From Clostridia bacterium (GTDB taxonomy: Bacteria > Bacillota > Clostridia > Oscillospirales > Acutalibacteraceae): a stretch of 64,000 nucleotides of DNA. A model generated the notes under the pieces. That model saw only the letters and a list, made by a program, of their open reading frames with translations, ran no database searches and was not told the origin of the DNA. The stretch is taken from the NCBI GenBank assembly GCA_017416345.1, contig JAFQCR010000027.1, positions 62,001-126,000 of the forward strand, given 5' to 3'. Position 1 is the stretch's first letter; the number at the start of each line of letters is the position of its first letter. Of this stretch, positions 17,364-25,548 are shown piece by piece. The position numbers and the translations under genes were made by a program.

Positions 17364-19031
17364 CTATGATTTTGCTGCGATTGCGGCGTTGACCTTTTCA
17401 CGGAGGTTAAGGATATATTCTGCCTCCTTGGGGTACTCGAGGAAGGTCAGAGGCTTCTCAAGGCCCTCATCAATGAGACCGATAACATAGTCCCTGCCGT
17501 AAAGCTCCTCACACTTTTTGAGCGCTCTGATGTCCTGGAAGGCATCACGCATAAGTTTAATACGGATGGACTCCTCGGGGACGCCGTCCTCACCGGGATA
17601 TACAAGGAAGCAATCGCCCGACGGTGCAAAGTAATCACCCGTGGTATCAAGATACGGATTGACGGTATTATAGGAATACTGACAGTTATAGAAGTTATAG
17701 CCCCAATGTAAGAATCCCTTTATATCAAACTTATACATCTGAATGCCCAGAATACGGGTTCTGGCTGCGGGCATCGACATAAAGCGGTTGGTGGTCACCT
17801 TGGTAGGTCCGCAGCAATAATAAACCCACGCCTTATCAGCACCGGCCTCTAAAAATTTATGCATTTGAGATGATATAACCACCGGCTTATCAAGAATACC
17901 ACGCTTAAACACCTCAACATCGCTTACCGCATCTATCATAGCGTAGCCTTTTATGTGCTTCTTGATCTTGTCGGCCGTTAGGTTATAATTATCAAGCTGA
18001 TCAAGATGCGGCTCGTCAGACACGTGGAATATCAGCATATCGTCGATTCCCTTATCCTTGAAATAGCCGATCAAGGCAGGGATAAAGATGTCAATAAACT
18101 CGGTATATTCTTCGCTCAAGGAATCGGTATCCCAGCCGAAAATGCGCTTTTCAACACCGTCAACGGTGGCTACTATCTTGGGGCAATGCTTGGCACCCCA
18201 TTGGGTGTAGAAGTGCGGCATTTCAAAGTGCATAAAGCCAAGTTTTAAGCACATATCGACCCAACGCTCCAATTTTGAAAAATCAAAACTGTATTCCCCA
18301 CCGTTCAGGGTGATTCCGACAAGCTGGGTGGTAAGTCGCTCACCGCCGACGTATGTATCAAGTGCGGGAGTGAAAATCGGTGTCAGAATGGTGTTTACAC
18401 CGTTGTTTCTTGCGACTTTAAGGAAATTCTCGATCAGCGTCCAATGCTCCTCGGAGAAAACATCGACCTTGTAGTAATTGGCGATACAATCAGTATAGAA
18501 CCACTCGGTATGCGGCACGGTCTCCTTGGCAAGAGTATCACCAACGACCTTTACGGTAACGCTTGCGCTTGCAACCTCTGCTTCACCGTTATAAATTGTT
18601 ATTGTGGTGGGGTATTCGCCTGCTTCAACCGATTCGGGCAACTCAACGTCAAGCCAAAGTGTGCGCAGGTTTTCAATTGAAACAACAAGTCGATCCTGGT
18701 AGCCGAGTTTGCTGATAAGGTCGGGATAAAGACCGGGTGTGGTTCTCAAATAATTATCGTCATAATTGTTATTCAACTTGTCTACCGGCTTGACACTCGG
18801 CACACAGACGGTCTGCTTGACGGTGATATAGTCCTTCAAAGCACCCTCAACTTTGTAGGACGCAAAGAATTTATTTACGTGCGCGGTCTGACGTATTGCC
18901 ACCTGAAAAGAAAGCTTCTCGTTTTTCAGCATAGAAATGCTCTTTATTTCGGGGAATTTATCATAATCATCATCATAAAAGCACTTTTCCAACGAACTTA
19001 TGACCTTCATTTTAACTGATTGCTCGCTCAT
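17364..19031 (-). CDS. DUF4091 / GH123-like glycosidase
   Basis: This 555-residue protein has an N-terminal beta-sandwich (about 1-165) followed by a barrel ending in the DUF4091 region. The motif ILIFHVSDEPHLD places an Asp-Glu pair at D339-E340; in GH123 beta-N-acetylgalactosaminidases such a pair acts by substrate-assisted catalysis. Conserved aromatic segments (HWGYNFYN, SGDCFLVYPG, RDAFQDIRAL) are typical of DUF4091. No signal peptide is present, so a cytoplasmic role is likely. It is divergent from the GH30 gene and separated from it by about 170 bp with opposed promoters. The exact substrate is unknown. Confidence 0.78.
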   Translation of the reverse strand: MSEQSVKMKVISSLEKCFYDDDYDKFPEIKSISMLKNEKLSFQVAIRQTAHVNKFFASYKVEGALKDYITVKQTVCVPSVKPVDKLNNNYDDNYLRTTPGLYPDLISKLGYQDRLVVSIENLRTLWLDVELPESVEAGEYPTTITIYNGEAEVASASVTVKVVGDTLAKETVPHTEWFYTDCIANYYKVDVFSEEHWTLIENFLKVARNNGVNTILTPIFTPALDTYVGGERLTTQLVGITLNGGEYSFDFSKLERWVDMCLKLGFMHFEMPHFYTQWGAKHCPKIVATVDGVEKRIFGWDTDSLSEEYTEFIDIFIPALIGYFKDKGIDDMLIFHVSDEPHLDQLDNYNLTADKIKKHIKGYAMIDAVSDVEVFKRGILDKPVVISSQMHKFLEAGADKAWVYYCCGPTKVTTNRFMSMPAARTRILGIQMYKFDIKGFLHWGYNFYNCQYSYNTVNPYLDTTGDYFAPSGDCFLVYPGEDGVPEESIRIKLMRDAFQDIRALKKCEELYGRDYVIGLIDEGLEKPLTFLEYPKEAEYILNLREKVNAAIAAKS

Positions 19032-19062
19032 AAAACTACCGCCTTTTAGTTTATTTAAAATA

Positions 19063-19091
19063 ATTATATCTAATCAAAAGTTGAACATCAA
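19063..19091 (-). promoter_or_regulatory. Promoter of the DUF4091 gene
   Basis: Minus-strand TTGATG (19091-19086) and TATAAT (19068-19063) are 17 bp apart. The adjoining stretch 19092-19130 holds repeated AGTAAA units that could be regulator contacts for the divergent pair. Confidence 0.6.
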
Positions 19092-19154
19092 TAGTAAATT
19101 AGATCTTTTGTTAGTAAAATAGTAAAATAATGCATTTATTTATCAATTAGTCCA

Positions 19155-19183
19155 TTGAAAAGCAATTTCGTTTGTGCTTTAAT
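19155..19183 (+). promoter_or_regulatory. Promoter of the GH30 gene
   Basis: TTGAAA (19155-19160) and TTTAAT (19178-19183) are 17 bp apart and are followed by a strong AAAGGAGGT ribosome site. Confidence 0.5.
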
Positions 19184-19204
19184 AGTTTTAAAGGAGGTAA
19201 TGTT

Positions 19205-20545
19205 ATGAAGGTAACGCAATACATTACTACAGCAAATCAAAATTTCAATTCTGTCGAGCTTAAAAGGGCTGTCAGAATGAGCGGTGCTTTGACCGTTGTT
19301 CCTGCTGAAAAGCCTTTGAATACAAGCTTTAAGGGTTTCGGAGTTGCCATCACGGGTGCTTCGTGCTACAACCTCAGCGAGTTGACAAATGAAGCCAGAA
19401 CCGCTTTAATTAATGATATTTACTCGCCCGAGGGGCTTGACCTTTCGATTGCTCGAATCTCGGTCGGTTCGAGTGACTATTCGGCCGAGCTTTATTCATA
19501 TGACGATGTTGACGGCGACGTTGAATTAAAGTATTTTTCGATCGACCGTGACAAGGAATACATCATTCCGATGATCAAGGAAATTTTGAAGGTCAGACCC
19601 GACCTTTATATCTATTCCTCACCGTGGAGCCCTCCCGGTTGGATGAAAACGGGTGGCAGTATGTGCGGCGGATATATGCGTGAAGAATACGTTGAATGCT
19701 ATGCCGAATACTATGTGAAATTTCTTAAAGCTTATGAAGCTGAAGGCATCCATATCAGCGCTCTTACTCCCCAGAACGAGACCGAAACACATCAGGGCGG
19801 CCGAATGCCTGCCTGCGTATGGCATCCCGATATAGAAGCCAAATTCATCAAAATACTGCGTGAAAAGCTGACTGCCAACGGTCTTTCGACCGAAATTTGG
19901 ATGTTTGACCATTGCTTCAAGAGTGTTGAACGTGTTGATTGGAGCCTTGAAAAAATTGCGGGACTTAAAGAGGCCTGCAACGGCGTTGCGTTCCACTACT
20001 ATGACGGTTCTATCGAACAGACCGCATACTTGCGCAAGAAATATCCCGAAATAACCTTGAATTTCACAGAGGGTGGCCCAAGACTTTACGATAACTATGC
20101 AACCGATTGGAACAAATGGTTCATAATGATGGCCAAGGTATTAAAGCACGGGTATTCCTCTTTCACGGGTTGGAATCTGATGCTTGACGAAACCGGCGGC
20201 CCAAATATAGGTCCCTTCTTCTGCGGCGGACTCGTGACCCGTGACCGTGTTGAAAACTGCTTGAAATACAGCGGTCAGTACAAGGCATTCAAGCATTTTG
20301 CACCTTTTATCAACCGGCAAACCAAAATTTATCCCGTATCGGTCAACAGCTTTGCTTCAATGTCCTCCTACCCCAACCTCGGTAAGGACGTTGAGTGCAT
20401 TGTGTGGGAGACCGACGGCATAAAATATCTCGGACTTGCCAACCCCAACAAGGACAAGCGCCAGGTTCAGATAAACGTTGGCGGTGAATGGTGGTACATC
20501 GAGCTTCTGCCCGATACCGTTTCAACCGTAAAATTTGAAAAATAA
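19205..20545 (+). CDS. GH30-family glycosidase
   Basis: This 446-residue protein follows the GH30 plan: a TIM barrel with TPQNETE (188-194; E192 as acid/base) and LNFTEGGP (285-292; E289 as nucleophile), then a short beta side domain ending near the C-terminus. SPWSPPGWMKTGG is another family hallmark. No signal peptide is seen. A start at 19205 (MKVTQYI) is chosen because AAAGGAGGT lies just upstream; an earlier in-frame ATG at 19172 precedes that site. GH30 members cleave beta-glucosides, beta-xylosides or beta-1,6-linkages, and the subfamily cannot be fixed by eye. It is paired with a divergent DUF4091 gene. Confidence 0.87.
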   Translation: MKVTQYITTANQNFNSVELKRAVRMSGALTVVPAEKPLNTSFKGFGVAITGASCYNLSELTNEARTALINDIYSPEGLDLSIARISVGSSDYSAELYSYDDVDGDVELKYFSIDRDKEYIIPMIKEILKVRPDLYIYSSPWSPPGWMKTGGSMCGGYMREEYVECYAEYYVKFLKAYEAEGIHISALTPQNETETHQGGRMPACVWHPDIEAKFIKILREKLTANGLSTEIWMFDHCFKSVERVDWSLEKIAGLKEACNGVAFHYYDGSIEQTAYLRKKYPEITLNFTEGGPRLYDNYATDWNKWFIMMAKVLKHGYSSFTGWNLMLDETGGPNIGPFFCGGLVTRDRVENCLKYSGQYKAFKHFAPFINRQTKIYPVSVNSFASMSSYPNLGKDVECIVWETDGIKYLGLANPNKDKRQVQINVGGEWWYIELLPDTVSTVKFEK

Positions 20546-20556
20546 GTAAAAAGAAA

Positions 20557-20620
20557 ACTGTCATTCTGAGTCGCAGACGAAGAATCTTTAAGATTCTTCA
20601 CTTCGTTCAGAATGACAGTT
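20557..20620. repeat. Interspersed palindrome, copy 4 (inside-out)
   Basis: ACTGTCATTCTGAG..GAAGAATCTT is followed at once by AAGATTCTTC..CAGAATGACAGT. The arms are the same as in the other copies but in the opposite order, giving a 64-bp near-perfect palindrome with almost no loop between the convergent GH30 and murC genes. Confidence 0.85.
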
Positions 20621-20641
20621 TATTTATAGTTTTAGTTTTGA

Positions 20642-22027
20642 TTATTTCGACATAATGTCACGCATAATATACGCCGATTTATAAATATCTCCGCCGCCCA
20701 TTGTGATGATTATATCACCGTCCCCGGCAAGCTCTACGGCCTTTTCGGCGGCCTCGGGCAGACCTGCTACAACGGTGCAGTCCTTTAAGCCTTGGGCAAG
20801 ATGCTCGGACGAAATACCCGTTGTATTGACCTCACGGGAGCCCATAATGGGTGTCAAAATGACCTTATCGGCAATAGACAAAGCCTCGATGAATTCATTT
20901 TTCAGTAACTCTGTACGCGAGAACGTGAACGGCTGGAAAACTGCAATAACATTTTTGAAATTGAGCTGTTTTGCGGCATTAAGCGTTGCGGCGATCTCGG
21001 TCGGATGATGAGCATAATCGTCCACAAGGGTTATGCCGTTAAAAAATCCCAGCTTTTCAAAGCGGCGGCCTGCACCGCCAAAGGCCTCGATACCTTTTTT
21101 AATGCCGCCGTTATCCAGACCGTAGTAACGGCAGGCGGCTACCACCGACAGAGCATTAAGCACGTTATGCTTGCCCGGCACCGACAGTTCAAGGTCAAAA
21201 AGCGGTTCGCCCTTGAAATTTACGGTAAATTTAAAACCAAGGCTTGCTCTTTCTATATCAGTTGCGGTATAATCATTAGTAGGATCAAGTCCGAAGGTTA
21301 TGACCTCACCGCCAAATCCTTCAATCGCCTTTTTACAAAGCTCATCGTCACCGTTGATAACGGCAACCTTGGACATTTTGATAAACTTTGCGAATGATGC
21401 AACAAGATTATCCATAGTCTTGAAATAATCAAGATGGTCGTTGTCAATATTAAGCAGAACCGCCATATCGGGCGAAAGCTGTAAAAAGGTATCAACAAAC
21501 TCGCAGGATTCGCAGACCATAAACTCCGACTTGCCTGCGATACCGTTAGCATTGATAAGCGGCAAACGGCCGCCGATAACGGCTGTGGGATCCTGTTCGT
21601 TCATCACAAGCACCTGCGTAAGGCAGGACGTTGTTGTGGTCTTGCCGTGGGTTCCGCAAACACCGATAACTCGGTCGTAACGGCGGGTTATGGCTCCCAA
21701 CAGCTTAGAGCGCTCCATTGTGGGGATGCCCAGCTTTGCGGCCTCTTTAAGCTCCGGGTTTTCGGAATTGATGGCGGCGGAGTAAACAATAAGCTCGGCT
21801 CCGTGAACATTTTCGGCCTTATGTCCCATAAAGACCTCAACACCCATTGCTCTGACACGCTTTAACGGGTCGCTTTCGTTTACATCGGAACCCGTGAGGA
21901 CATATCCTTGACTGTGCAGTATCTCTGCCAAGGGGCACATTCCCGAGCCGCCGATACCTATCATGTGTATTTTTTTAACATTCAGAATTATATCATCCTG
22001 CGGTAAATATTTTTTCAAAACAGGCAC
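20642..22027 (-). CDS. murC: UDP-N-acetylmuramate--L-alanine ligase MurC
   Basis: This 461-residue cytoplasmic Mur ligase adds L-alanine to UDP-MurNAc in peptidoglycan synthesis. It has IHMIGIGGSGM at 20-30 (UDP-substrate domain), the ATP-binding CGTHGKTTTTS at 124-134 and the C-terminal DDYAHHPTEI motif. The length is normal. The frame starts with GTG (22027), with AAAGGGA almost touching it; the TTG three codons later is better spaced, so the true start is uncertain by three residues. It stands alone, divergent from cca. Confidence 0.95.
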   Translation of the reverse strand: MPVLKKYLPQDDIILNVKKIHMIGIGGSGMCPLAEILHSQGYVLTGSDVNESDPLKRVRAMGVEVFMGHKAENVHGAELIVYSAAINSENPELKEAAKLGIPTMERSKLLGAITRRYDRVIGVCGTHGKTTTTSCLTQVLVMNEQDPTAVIGGRLPLINANGIAGKSEFMVCESCEFVDTFLQLSPDMAVLLNIDNDHLDYFKTMDNLVASFAKFIKMSKVAVINGDDELCKKAIEGFGGEVITFGLDPTNDYTATDIERASLGFKFTVNFKGEPLFDLELSVPGKHNVLNALSVVAACRYYGLDNGGIKKGIEAFGGAGRRFEKLGFFNGITLVDDYAHHPTEIAATLNAAKQLNFKNVIAVFQPFTFSRTELLKNEFIEALSIADKVILTPIMGSREVNTTGISSEHLAQGLKDCTVVAGLPEAAEKAVELAGDGDIIITMGGGDIYKSAYIMRDIMSK

Positions 22028-22113
22028 TTCCCTTTTTGAGTTTTAAATGTTATTCTAATTATACATTATCTTATAACAAAAATAAACATAAATTTTTGAT
22101 TTGGTGAAAAATT

Positions 22114-23274
22114 ATGGAATTTCAACTTCCCTCTTACGTTTTATACTGCTTAAACACGCTTGAAAGTCACGGCTTTGAGGCTTGGTGCGTCGGCGGTGCG
22201 GTGAGAGACCACATTATGGGCAAACGACCGTTTGATTATGATATCACGACCAATGCAAGACCCGAAAAAATAATTGAGATCTTCCCCAAAACCGTTCCAA
22301 CGGGACTTCAGCACGGTACCGTTACCGTTGTGACCGAAGGTGGCAACGTTGAGATAACCACCTACCGTGCCGACGGTGAGTATTCCGACCACCGCACACC
22401 CGATTCAGTCGTATTTCAGGAAACGGTCGACAAGGATCTTTCCCGCAGAGATTTTACGATGAACGCCATTTGCTACAATCCCAAAAAGGGATTTTATGAT
22501 CCCGAAAACGGTATCGAGGACATAAAAAACGGCATCATCCGTGCCATTGGAAACCCCGTACGCAGATTCTCTGAGGATGCCTTGAGAATTATGCGCGCCT
22601 TCCGTTTTTCGGCGCAGTTGGGCTTTACGATCGAAGAAAACACCGCAAAAGCCGCAGTTTCGTTGCGTGTGCTGTTGAAGGATATCAGCGTTGAACGAAT
22701 ACTTTCGGAGCTGAAACGTGCTCTCAGCGCAAAATTCGCAACAAATACAGCCCCTCTGTTAAAAAGCGGTGCTTTCAAATATCTTGGATTTAATTTTGTG
22801 GATTTTCCGCAGTACTTTGAGAAGTTCCCCGAGGATTTTGATATAAGGTTTGCCTGCCTTTGTCACATTTCGGGTGTTGACCCTGAGGTCGTCCTCAAAA
22901 ATATGAAGTCTGATAACATTACGGTCATCAACACAAAATGGTATTATTGGTTACTCAATCAGCCGATGCCGACATCAAAGCCCGAGATCAAGATGCTGTT
23001 GAAAAAAGTCACCCTGCCCTCGTATCTGGAAGTGATATTTGAGATTTACTCTTTATCGGGAGTCAACACTCAAAAGCAATCCGCATTTTTAAAGGAGATC
23101 ATCGAAAATAAAGAGCCGTATCTTTTGAGTATGCTTGACATTCGAGGCATTGACATAATTGAACTCGGATACTTTGGAAAAGGAATCAGCGAAAAGCTGG
23201 AATATCTGCTGGATGAAGTCATAAAAGACCCGACCTTAAACCAAAAAGACAAGCTTATTGAAAAATTAAAGTAG
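22114..23274 (+). CDS. cca: CCA-adding tRNA nucleotidyltransferase
   Basis: This 386-residue class II nucleotidyltransferase adds or repairs the 3' CCA of tRNAs. The head holds GGAVRDHIMGKRPFDYDI (about 28-45), with the catalytic D-x-D, followed by RRDFTMNAICYNP and the nucleotide-selecting RRFSEDALRIMRAFRFSAQLGF. The C-terminal half is helical. There is no HD phosphohydrolase motif. GGTGA lies 9 nt before the ATG. It is followed by a strong terminator. Confidence 0.92.
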   Translation: MEFQLPSYVLYCLNTLESHGFEAWCVGGAVRDHIMGKRPFDYDITTNARPEKIIEIFPKTVPTGLQHGTVTVVTEGGNVEITTYRADGEYSDHRTPDSVVFQETVDKDLSRRDFTMNAICYNPKKGFYDPENGIEDIKNGIIRAIGNPVRRFSEDALRIMRAFRFSAQLGFTIEENTAKAAVSLRVLLKDISVERILSELKRALSAKFATNTAPLLKSGAFKYLGFNFVDFPQYFEKFPEDFDIRFACLCHISGVDPEVVLKNMKSDNITVINTKWYYWLLNQPMPTSKPEIKMLLKKVTLPSYLEVIFEIYSLSGVNTQKQSAFLKEIIENKEPYLLSMLDIRGIDIIELGYFGKGISEKLEYLLDEVIKDPTLNQKDKLIEKLK

Positions 23275-23285
23275 CGTTTTAAAAG

Positions 23286-23329
23286 AACACCTCATAAAAT
23301 GTATTGGAACATTTATGAGGTGTTTTTTT
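23286..23329 (+). terminator. Terminator of cca
   Basis: AACACCTCATAAAATGT (23286-23302) pairs with ACATTTATGAGGTGTT (23309-23324) and is followed by a T run. Confidence 0.9.
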
Positions 23330-23339
23330 GGAGGTTTTT

Positions 23340-24194
23340 ATGAATTTTTGCTGTATAGGCGGAGACCGCAGACAAAATGAGGTTGCTGTTTTTCTAAAAG
23401 TAAAGGGTCATTCGGTCAAAACGTTCGGCTTGCCGAAATACCGTGAGCTTACCGTTGCCGACAGTCTTTTTGAGGCAATAAGCGGCAGCGATGCTGTCAT
23501 TTTACCGTTACCCGTAAGCCGTGACGGCACCACCGTCAACACACCGTTGACCGATGAAGTGATCTTCCTGCAGGATATTCTGCTTTGCCGTCCAAAAACG
23601 GTTTTCGGCGGCATTATAAGACCCGAGTTTAAGCACGAGTTGGAAAATGCAGGCATCGAAGTTTTTGATTATTACGATAGCGAGGCTTTGACGGTTAAAA
23701 ACGCCGTATTGACGGCCGAGGCGGCCGTGGCAATTGCCATAAACTGCACCGACCGAAGTATTTTTGGTTCTAAATCGTTGGTTTTGGGTTACGGCAGGAT
23801 CGGTCGTCAGCTTTCTCGTTATCTCAAAGCAATGGGCTCGGAGGTCACCGCCACCTCACGCAATGACGGTGTTCTTGCCTTGATCGAGGCTGACGGTATC
23901 ACGGCGAAAAAAACCGAAAAAGCAGCCGAGGCTTGCTATGAATTTGACTATATTTTCAACACAGCTCCTACGCCCTTACTCGACCGAAATTTCTTTAAAA
24001 AATGCAGCCCGACCGCCTTTGTTGAGGATCTGGCAACCGATTCAGGGTTGGATCTTGCGGCAGCTCACGAATTTAATATCAACGCCGCTGTTTACGCCGG
24101 ACTTCCCGGAAAACACTCACCTGTTTCGGCCGCACGGTTTATTGCGGAAGAAATACTTTTTAATTCAGAAAACGGAGGAAAATATGCAAAATAA
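23340..24194 (+). CDS. dpaA: Dipicolinate synthase subunit A
   Basis: This 284-residue protein matches SpoVFA/DpaA, which with DpaB oxidises dihydrodipicolinate to dipicolinic acid in the mother cell for loading into the spore core. It opens with a NAD(P)-type fold (IGGDRRQNEVAVFLKVKGH) and has a second one in SLVLGYGRIGRQLSRYLKAMG (about 139-159). The start at 23340 follows GGAGG by 6 nt. Its end overlaps dpaB by 11 bp. The lysine-pathway genes that accompany it in Bacillus are not nearby. Its presence indicates an endospore former. Confidence 0.92.
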   Translation: MNFCCIGGDRRQNEVAVFLKVKGHSVKTFGLPKYRELTVADSLFEAISGSDAVILPLPVSRDGTTVNTPLTDEVIFLQDILLCRPKTVFGGIIRPEFKHELENAGIEVFDYYDSEALTVKNAVLTAEAAVAIAINCTDRSIFGSKSLVLGYGRIGRQLSRYLKAMGSEVTATSRNDGVLALIEADGITAKKTEKAAEACYEFDYIFNTAPTPLLDRNFFKKCSPTAFVEDLATDSGLDLAAAHEFNINAAVYAGLPGKHSPVSAARFIAEEILFNSENGGKYAK

Positions 24195-24756
24195 CCGTTT
24201 GGGTTTTGCGGTATGTGGTTCGTTTTGCACGCACAAGGACATACTGCCGCAGCTGAAGATCTTGAAAGATATGGGATACATTATAACGCCGATAGTTTCC
24301 GAAATCGTTTATTCCACCGATACCCGTTTCGGGAAAGCGGAGGATTTTATTAAAAATATCGAGGATATCTGTGAAACAAAATGCATAAATTCTGTCAAAG
24401 CTGCCGAGCCGATAGGCCCTAAAGCTTTGCTTGACGTTATGGTAATTGCGCCCTGCACGGGTAATACCCTTGGCAAGCTGGCAAACGGCATAACCGATTC
24501 AAGTGTTACGATGGCGGCCAAGGCACATTTAAGAAACGAGCGACCGTTGGTGATCGCTCCGTCGACAAACGATGCACTTGGCGCATCGGCCAAAAATATC
24601 GGTGCTTTGATGAACTGTAAAAATATTTATTTTGTACCGTTTAGGCAGGATATGCCGAATTTCAAGCCTAATTCCTGCATTTCCGACTTTAAGCTTATCC
24701 CCGATACAGTAAGCAATGCTTTGCAGGGGAAACAGCTTCAGCCTATGATTTTTTGA
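24184..24756 (+). CDS. dpaB: Dipicolinate synthase subunit B (flavoprotein)
   Basis: This 190-residue flavoprotein-family subunit of dipicolinate synthase carries the motifs GFAVCGSFCTHKD (7-19) and VIAPCTGNTLGKLANGITDSSVT-type segments for flavin binding. GGAGG lies 6 nt before the ATG at 24184, inside the end of dpaA. The longer frame from 23938 lies within dpaA and has no ribosome site. It functions only with DpaA, and the overlap supports coupled synthesis. Confidence 0.92.
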   Translation: MQNNRLGFAVCGSFCTHKDILPQLKILKDMGYIITPIVSEIVYSTDTRFGKAEDFIKNIEDICETKCINSVKAAEPIGPKALLDVMVIAPCTGNTLGKLANGITDSSVTMAAKAHLRNERPLVIAPSTNDALGASAKNIGALMNCKNIYFVPFRQDMPNFKPNSCISDFKLIPDTVSNALQGKQLQPMIF

Positions 24757-24783
24757 TATTTATAACTGTTCAGCCAAATTATA

Positions 24784-24812
24784 TTGACTAATCGCAGAAA
24801 ATAGGTTAAAAT
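24784..24812 (+). promoter_or_regulatory. Promoter of the DUF1292 gene
   Basis: TTGACT (24784-24789) and TAAAAT (24807-24812) are 17 bp apart, about 50 bp before the start codon. Confidence 0.6.
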
Positions 24813-24859
24813 ATATTGGAAATTAAAGCGATATACGCTTAAAGAAACGGAGAATCATT

Positions 24860-25165
24860 ATGGCTGAAGAATTCAATCCCGATATTATTTCCCTTGAGGA
24901 CGATGACGGTAAGGAGTATACCTTTGAGGTGCTCGACCGCATCGAGACCGACGACGCCCGTTACGTTGCTCTCCTCCCCGTTTACGACGACCCCAAGAAG
25001 ATGCTTGACGACAACGGCGAGCTTGTTATCCTGAAGGTCGTTGAGGAAAACGGCGAAGAATTTTTTGAGGATATTGAGGACGATGATGAGTATAATATGA
25101 TCGTCGACGCATTTACCGACCGTCTGCAGGACCTCTACGACATAGAGGAAGCAGAGGATCAATAA
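24860..25165 (+). CDS. DUF1292 family protein
   Basis: This small acidic protein of 101 residues has the DUF1292 pattern (ISLEDDDGKEYTFEVLDRIE, then YVALLPVYDD and VILKVVEENGEEFFEDIEDDDEY). Members are common in Firmicutes, often near Holliday-junction resolvase or alaS genes, and have no defined role. Here it stands alone with its own promoter, directly upstream of the probable 6S RNA; the two could share a transcript. Confidence 0.88.
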   Translation: MAEEFNPDIISLEDDDGKEYTFEVLDRIETDDARYVALLPVYDDPKKMLDDNGELVILKVVEENGEEFFEDIEDDDEYNMIVDAFTDRLQDLYDIEEAEDQ

Positions 25166-25167
25166 AA

Positions 25168-25353
25168 ATCCGCCTGCCCTGTTCGTGTATTCAGTCTATT
25201 ATAACCCTACAAGCTATTTATCGGGAGTTCTACTCTCGGTGTGGGTATGCAGGCCTCCCGAATTTTTCGGACGTTGGAAGCACAAAGCACCGAGGAGGAC
25301 ACCCACCTGCCTTAACGCAGGTTATCAATCGACAGTTTACGGCAGGGCGGGTG
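25168..25353 (+). ncRNA. ssrS: Probable 6S RNA
   Basis: A region of about 185 nt is closed by a stem between CCGCCTGCC (25170-25178) and GGCAGGGCGG (25341-25350, one bulged G). It is followed on the 5' side by TGTTCG as in known 6S RNAs. The apical part has CGGGAG..CTCCCG, and the 3' side has a small ACCTGC-CTTAAC-GCAGGT hairpin, matching the hairpin beside the central bubble of 6S RNA. 6S RNA binds the sigma-A RNA polymerase holoenzyme as a promoter mimic. The call rests on size, closing stem, sub-hairpins and sequence resemblance; no covariance model was run. Confidence 0.75.
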
Positions 25354-25359
25354 CACAAC

Positions 25360-25500
25360 AGTATACTTTCGTTTACTGTCGTGAGTGATATTCTGCCTTG
25401 CGGCAGAGTGAAATACGCTTGTGCGTGTGATATACGTCCTTCTCACGTGTGAAATATTTGCTTCGCAAATGTTACTGTGCGCCTAAAGGCGCAGAATTAA
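25360..25500 (+). repeat. Stair-step array of small hairpins
   Basis: Six short hairpins follow one another, with stems CAGTA/TACTG, TCTGCC/GGCAGA, ACGC/GCGT, ACGT/ACGT, ATTTGC/GCAAAT and CTGTGCGCC/GGCGCAG. Most are separated by the near-constant spacer GTGA(A/T)ATA. The stems differ in sequence but pair in every case, so structure and not sequence is repeated. No frame of note crosses it. Together with the 6S RNA it fills the gap 25166-25548. Confidence 0.7.
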
Positions 25501-25504
25501 GTAA

Positions 25505-25535
25505 AAAACACCGAGTGAAAACTCGGTGTTTTTTG
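25505..25535. terminator. Terminator with GAAA tetraloop
   Basis: AAAACACCGAGT (25505-25516) and ACTCGGTGTTTT (25521-25532) surround GAAA. It can end transcripts of the hairpin array on the plus strand and of the first GH16 gene on the minus strand. Confidence 0.85.
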
Positions 25536-25548
25536 TTGTGTTATTTTA

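Noticed and set aside
25360-25500. CRISPR-like repeat array
   Set aside because: The repeated part is only about 8 nt, units are about 20 nt and stems vary with compensating arms; no cas genes are present.
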